This document shows positions 5,867 through 8,586 of a DNA stretch of 8,586 bases, in pieces; position 1 is the stretch's first letter; every line of letters starts with the position of its first letter. The DNA comes from Cyanobium sp. NIES-981 (GTDB lineage: Bacteria > Cyanobacteriota > Cyanobacteriia > PCC-6307 > Cyanobiaceae): the NCBI GenBank assembly GCA_945907085.1, contig CAMDSS010000070.1, forward strand, positions 1 to 8,586, read 5' to 3'. The position numbers and the translations under genes were made by a program. Under the pieces are notes generated by a model. The model did not search any database. It was not told the origin of the DNA and saw nothing but the letters and a program-made list of their open reading frames with translations.

Positions 5867-8104
5867 CTATGGCGCCCCCTGGCCCAGCCACTGGCGCGCC
5901 GGCATGGAGGCGGGTTGGTAGCCATAGCCGTACACCCCCCCGGATTCATCGTTGATCACCTTGGGGGACACCATGATCACGAGCTCACGCTTACTGCGAG
6001 TCCGCCCCGAGGTGCGAAAGAACTGGCCCACCAAGGGGATGTCGCCCAGGATCGGCCATTTGGTCACCGTGGCAATGTCCTGGTCCGAAATCACACCGGT
6101 GAGGATCAGGGTTTGGCCATCACGCACCCGCACGGTGCCAGTATCCAAACGGCGCACACTGAGAATCTTGATCGATCCGCAGCCATTCACAGTTTGAGTT
6201 GACGTCACGGCAGAAATGGCCGGCGAAAGAGTAAACGTCACAAAGCCATTGTCATCAATTTTCGATGCCCGTGCTCCCAGTGTCAGCCCGGCCACACCAA
6301 AACTTGGCGTACAGGTAATCACACCGCCGGTATTGCTTCCCGTGGCCTGGTTGGAGGTATAGGCCGTAACTTCATTGGTGCCCACGGTCACAAAGGACTC
6401 GTTCGCCCGGGGCCGTCCAATCGAAGCGGCAGACAGGGCACTACTTGCACCACCGGCTCCCCCTGCGCTGGTGGCCGCAGCCACCTCAGCCCCGCCGGCA
6501 ATGGCCTCAGAATTCTCCGAAAGAATGAGGGTCGGAGAAGCAAGTAATTTCGTACTCGAAGAAACAATTTGAGCCCTCAAATAATCAATAAATTGCCCCT
6601 CACTGGGCTGGCTAATGGCCGGTGTCGTTCCACTGGGGTAACCATTACCAAAAGACCCCAGGAACTTACCTGAATCATTGACAATATAATTATTGCCGAA
6701 TTTAAATGCAAAGCTATTGGCGATGGAGGTGTCATTGTCAAGGTTGACATCCAGGATTTTCACCGACAGCGCCACTTGACGCTGCCTCAGATCCAGCTGC
6801 CGCAGGTAATGCTCAGCCACCGCAATCAACGGGGCATCGCCAATCAAGGTGACCGTGCCAAGCCGGGGATCGGTGGTGGCCTGCAGGCCCAGCAAGGGAC
6901 CCTGTTTGGCCCCGAAGGATTCCACCGTGGTCTGCTCCGTGGACTGGGTGGTTTGGGAACTCGGCGCCGAGGACACCGCCGCCGCCTGGGCCACCCCCTG
7001 GGTGACGGAGGTGGTGATGGTGTTGATCTTGGAGACCGTGGCCCCCAAATTGGCGAGGTAATCCGCCGCTGAATTCGGCGACACCTGATTGAGGCGATAC
7101 ACCTTCGAGAGCTGGGGAGCGAAGCTTCTGCCCGCAATGCTGGGGCCAGCCATGATCAGATTTCCATCCACCTTCCCCTGCAAGCCCGAAGCCAGCAACA
7201 CGGAATTCAGGGCCCGGGCATAGGTTTCGTTCCGAAAGGAGATCGTGACCAGCCGACTGCTCGCCCCAGCACCGGCACCCCCTTGGGCATTGGCCCCCAA
7301 CGCCGCCGGGGCAGCACCCCCGTCGCTATCCACATACACAAAGCCATAGCCGCCGATCTGGGCCAACGCCATCAAGGCATCCTTGGCGGGGGCATTTTTT
7401 AGGGTCAAGGTGACCCGCGGACCCTTCACCTGCAGCAGCGACGGGTTGCGCAACACCATCGAGCCCACGGCCATGTCCCCCAGGGGAGGCGCCACGGCCC
7501 GGGGCCTAAAGGCGGGCACCTCACTGGGGAGGGGAATGCTGCCGGGCTGGTTGAGATCGAGTCGGGCCGTCTGTTGCACCACCTGGGCAGGCGCTGCAAA
7601 GGTGAGGATCAAATTCTGGCCATCGGCACTCACCGTGGGCCGCCGCGACGGCATGCCATTGGCGGTCAGGATCTCGAGCTGGTATGAACTGCCTGAGCCC
7701 TGCAGGCTCACCAATTGCATCCCCAATTCCGGCATCGACAACCGCTGGGCGCCAAAGCGCAAAGCCCCGGGTTGGCTGGTGAGAATCTGCCCCTGCCAGC
7801 GGCTGCCATCGACGCTCTGGCGCAGCTGGGGGGCCGCTCCCGTGCCGCTAATCACCAACTCCACCCCATCGGGCAACCGCCGGACCGCCAATTGGACCAG
7901 TCCGGCGCTTGTGCCGGCCCCGGATGAACCCTCTGCACCAGGCACCGGCGGCGGCGTTTGCAGACGACCCTGGGCCAAGGCGCCACCAGCCCCCCCAACC
8001 AGAGCAACGGTGGAAACCATGGCAACGGTGGAAACCGTGGCCGCGGCAGTAGCAGTAGCAACGACGAAAAGCCGATGGGACCAGCCTGAAACGCGTTGCA
8101 CCAC
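5867..8104 (-). CDS. pilQ: Type IV pilus outer-membrane secretin PilQ
   Basis: Forms the multimeric outer-membrane channel through which the type IV pilus fibre passes; needed for pilus-based motility and natural transformation in cyanobacteria. The product is 745 aa. Domain order by eye: signal peptide (1-44, GGALA/QG); AMIN-like beta region that may bind peptidoglycan (about 68-172); linker; STN/N0 domain (RVTLTLKNAPAKDALMALAQ at 230-249, through IMAGPS at 317-322); N1-type domain (about 333-440) interrupted by a Ser/Thr/Gln linker (about 362-398); and the secretin core (about 443-718) with VRDGQTLILTGVIS (660-673), the signature KWPILGDIPLVGQFFR (682-697) and RELVIMVSPKVI (706-717). The start is GTG at 8102-8104, supported by AAGGTG five bases upstream. 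It lies 32 bp after a PilO-like gene on the same strand, matching the pilMNO-pilQ order of cyanobacteria, which lack a pilP in this position. Oddities: AT-rich stretches at about 6520-6760, exactly two cysteines (C598, C642), and Ala/Gly-rich insertions (261-283 and 536-562). Confidence 0.95.
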   Translation of the reverse strand: MVQRVSGWSHRLFVVATATAAATVSTVAMVSTVALVGGAGGALAQGRLQTPPPVPGAEGSSGAGTSAGLVQLAVRRLPDGVELVISGTGAAPQLRQSVDGSRWQGQILTSQPGALRFGAQRLSMPELGMQLVSLQGSGSSYQLEILTANGMPSRRPTVSADGQNLILTFAAPAQVVQQTARLDLNQPGSIPLPSEVPAFRPRAVAPPLGDMAVGSMVLRNPSLLQVKGPRVTLTLKNAPAKDALMALAQIGGYGFVYVDSDGGAAPAALGANAQGGAGAGASSRLVTISFRNETYARALNSVLLASGLQGKVDGNLIMAGPSIAGRSFAPQLSKVYRLNQVSPNSAADYLANLGATVSKINTITTSVTQGVAQAAAVSSAPSSQTTQSTEQTTVESFGAKQGPLLGLQATTDPRLGTVTLIGDAPLIAVAEHYLRQLDLRQRQVALSVKILDVNLDNDTSIANSFAFKFGNNYIVNDSGKFLGSFGNGYPSGTTPAISQPSEGQFIDYLRAQIVSSSTKLLASPTLILSENSEAIAGGAEVAAATSAGGAGGASSALSAASIGRPRANESFVTVGTNEVTAYTSNQATGSNTGGVITCTPSFGVAGLTLGARASKIDDNGFVTFTLSPAISAVTSTQTVNGCGSIKILSVRRLDTGTVRVRDGQTLILTGVISDQDIATVTKWPILGDIPLVGQFFRTSGRTRSKRELVIMVSPKVINDESGGVYGYGYQPASMPARQWLGQGAP
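8004..8039. repeat. 18-bp tandem repeat in the PilQ signal peptide
   Basis: gcaacggtggaaaccatg (8004-8021) is repeated as gcaacggtggaaaccgtg (8022-8039), one mismatch in 18. Read on the minus strand it gives ATVSTVAMVSTVA in the hydrophobic core of the PilQ signal peptide, so each unit adds six residues in frame. Confidence 0.88.
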
Positions 8105-8109
8105 ATACC

Positions 8110-8115
8110 CACCTT
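8110..8115 (-). promoter_or_regulatory. Ribosome binding site deciding the pilQ GTG start
   Basis: AAGGTG on the minus strand (followed by GG) lies five bases before the GTG at 8104. No in-frame ATG lies upstream before the preceding gene's stop, and the next candidate in frame is a second GTG. This makes GTG 8102-8104 the best start. Confidence 0.7.
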
Positions 8116-8136
8116 GATGGCCGGATGGTATCGCTG

Positions 8137-8586
8137 CTAACCCGGAGCAGCCAGAGTGCTCTTGGGAGCTGTCGCTGGCCGCAGCGCCCGGCCGTAGAGG
8201 GACACATTCAGCTTGAGCACCACCTTGGTGGGCCCGTTGGACAAGGCGGGCGGCTTGCCCTGCGCCGGCTGGGGGCCTGGCGGGCCAGGGGGAGACGCCG
8301 CAGGGGCCGGCGTTGCCGGGGTGCCATTTTTGAGGTCATCCAGCACGAGTTGCAGGTCGCTCTGAACCACCAACAGGTTCAGCCGCTCCATCCGCCGTAA
8401 AAAGTCCAACACCTGGGGGAAGCTGCCCTTGGCGGCGAGCAACACGGTTTGCCGCTCGAGGCCTTCCACCGCCAGGGGGTCTGGCGGTGGTGGCTCTTTC
8501 TCCTGGGCCCCTGCCCCAGCTTTGGGCGGAGGCTCGGGGGCGGCCCCCTGGGGTTCGTAAAGGTCCAGCTGCACGCCCGTCAGCCC
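8137..8586 (-). CDS. pilO: Type IV pilus inner-membrane alignment protein PilO-like, C-terminal part
   Basis: The reading frame is open to the window edge (GLTGVQLDLYEP in frame before residue VQLD), so only the last 149 residues are seen. The GTG at 8572-8574 is an internal Val, not a start. PilO is a bitopic inner-membrane protein that pairs with PilN and links the cytoplasmic PilM ring to the secretin. The visible part fits the periplasmic ferredoxin-like domain: ERQTVLLAAKGSFPQVLDFL, then MERLNLLVVQSDLQLVLDD, and after an insertion TKVVLKLNVSLYGRA. Two Pro/Ala-rich stretches interrupt it, one near the visible start (PEPPPKAGAGAQEKEPPPPD) and one of about 30 residues between the last two beta strands (NGTPATPAPAASPPGPPG and on). 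Similarity alone is modest; position 32 bp upstream of pilQ on the same strand makes the call secure. The N-terminal membrane helix lies outside the window. Confidence 0.85.
   Translation of the reverse strand, partial: GLTGVQLDLYEPQGAAPEPPPKAGAGAQEKEPPPPDPLAVEGLERQTVLLAAKGSFPQVLDFLRRMERLNLLVVQSDLQLVLDDLKNGTPATPAPAASPPGPPGPQPAQGKPPALSNGPTKVVLKLNVSLYGRALRPATAPKSTLAAPG

Noticed and set aside
7383..8117. Plus-strand 244-aa open frame antisense to the 5' half of pilQ
   Set aside because: No recognisable domain; it mirrors the GC-biased codons of pilQ, whose frame carries the signal peptide and N-domains.
8137..8574. Treating GTG 8572-8574 as the start of a complete 145-aa gene
   Set aside because: The frame is open to the window edge and the PilO fold needs an N-terminal membrane helix that is absent here, so the gene is truncated by the window.

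Overview
The window looks like a piece of a high-GC picocyanobacterial chromosome (Synechococcus/Cyanobium type). This rests on three things seen here: a cyanobacterial-style MurG (N-terminus with SGTGGH and HESN), a secretin with an N-terminal AMIN-like region directly downstream of a PilO-like gene with no pilP between them, and a secreted pentapeptide-repeat protein opening with a CxxC. The genus is inferred from general knowledge of these families and was not tested by any search. Coding density is very high. There are seven genes: six complete in the window and one cut by the right edge. I see no RNA gene, no CRISPR array and no transposase.

Layout. Left block (1-2671): pgk on the plus strand ends at a strong intrinsic terminator. 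Two minus-strand genes for exported proteins of unknown function follow (164-179 aa and 261 aa). Middle block (2672-4931): a 50-bp divergent spacer carrying an inverted repeat leads into murG (plus). It meets a PLP-dependent CobD/HisC-like aminotransferase (minus) tail to tail, with the two stop codons overlapping. Right block (4932-8586): an 88-bp divergent spacer with a 17-bp tandem duplication precedes a secreted pentapeptide-repeat/TPR protein (plus). That gene converges, with a 16-bp gap, on a minus-strand type IV pilus operon: the C-terminal part of a PilO-like protein, then the complete secretin pilQ.

Function. The genes are mostly core: glycolysis/Calvin cycle (pgk), lipid II synthesis (murG), probably the aminopropanol arm of the cobamide nucleotide loop (cobD-like), and the outer-membrane gate plus inner-membrane alignment protein of the type IV pilus. 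Five of the seven products (two orphans, the pentapeptide protein, PilQ, PilO) work in or across the cell envelope, and MurG acts at the cytoplasmic face of the inner membrane.

I do not see a clear new defence or mobile system. The features most worth a second look are two AT-rich troughs inside pilQ (about 32-35% GC by hand count, against about 73% in a sampled stretch of the same gene), the only two cysteines of PilQ lying in its secretin domain, the pentapeptide/TPR/hydrophobic-tail protein next to the pilus operon, and short in-frame tandem duplications inside the signal peptides of two unrelated exported proteins.
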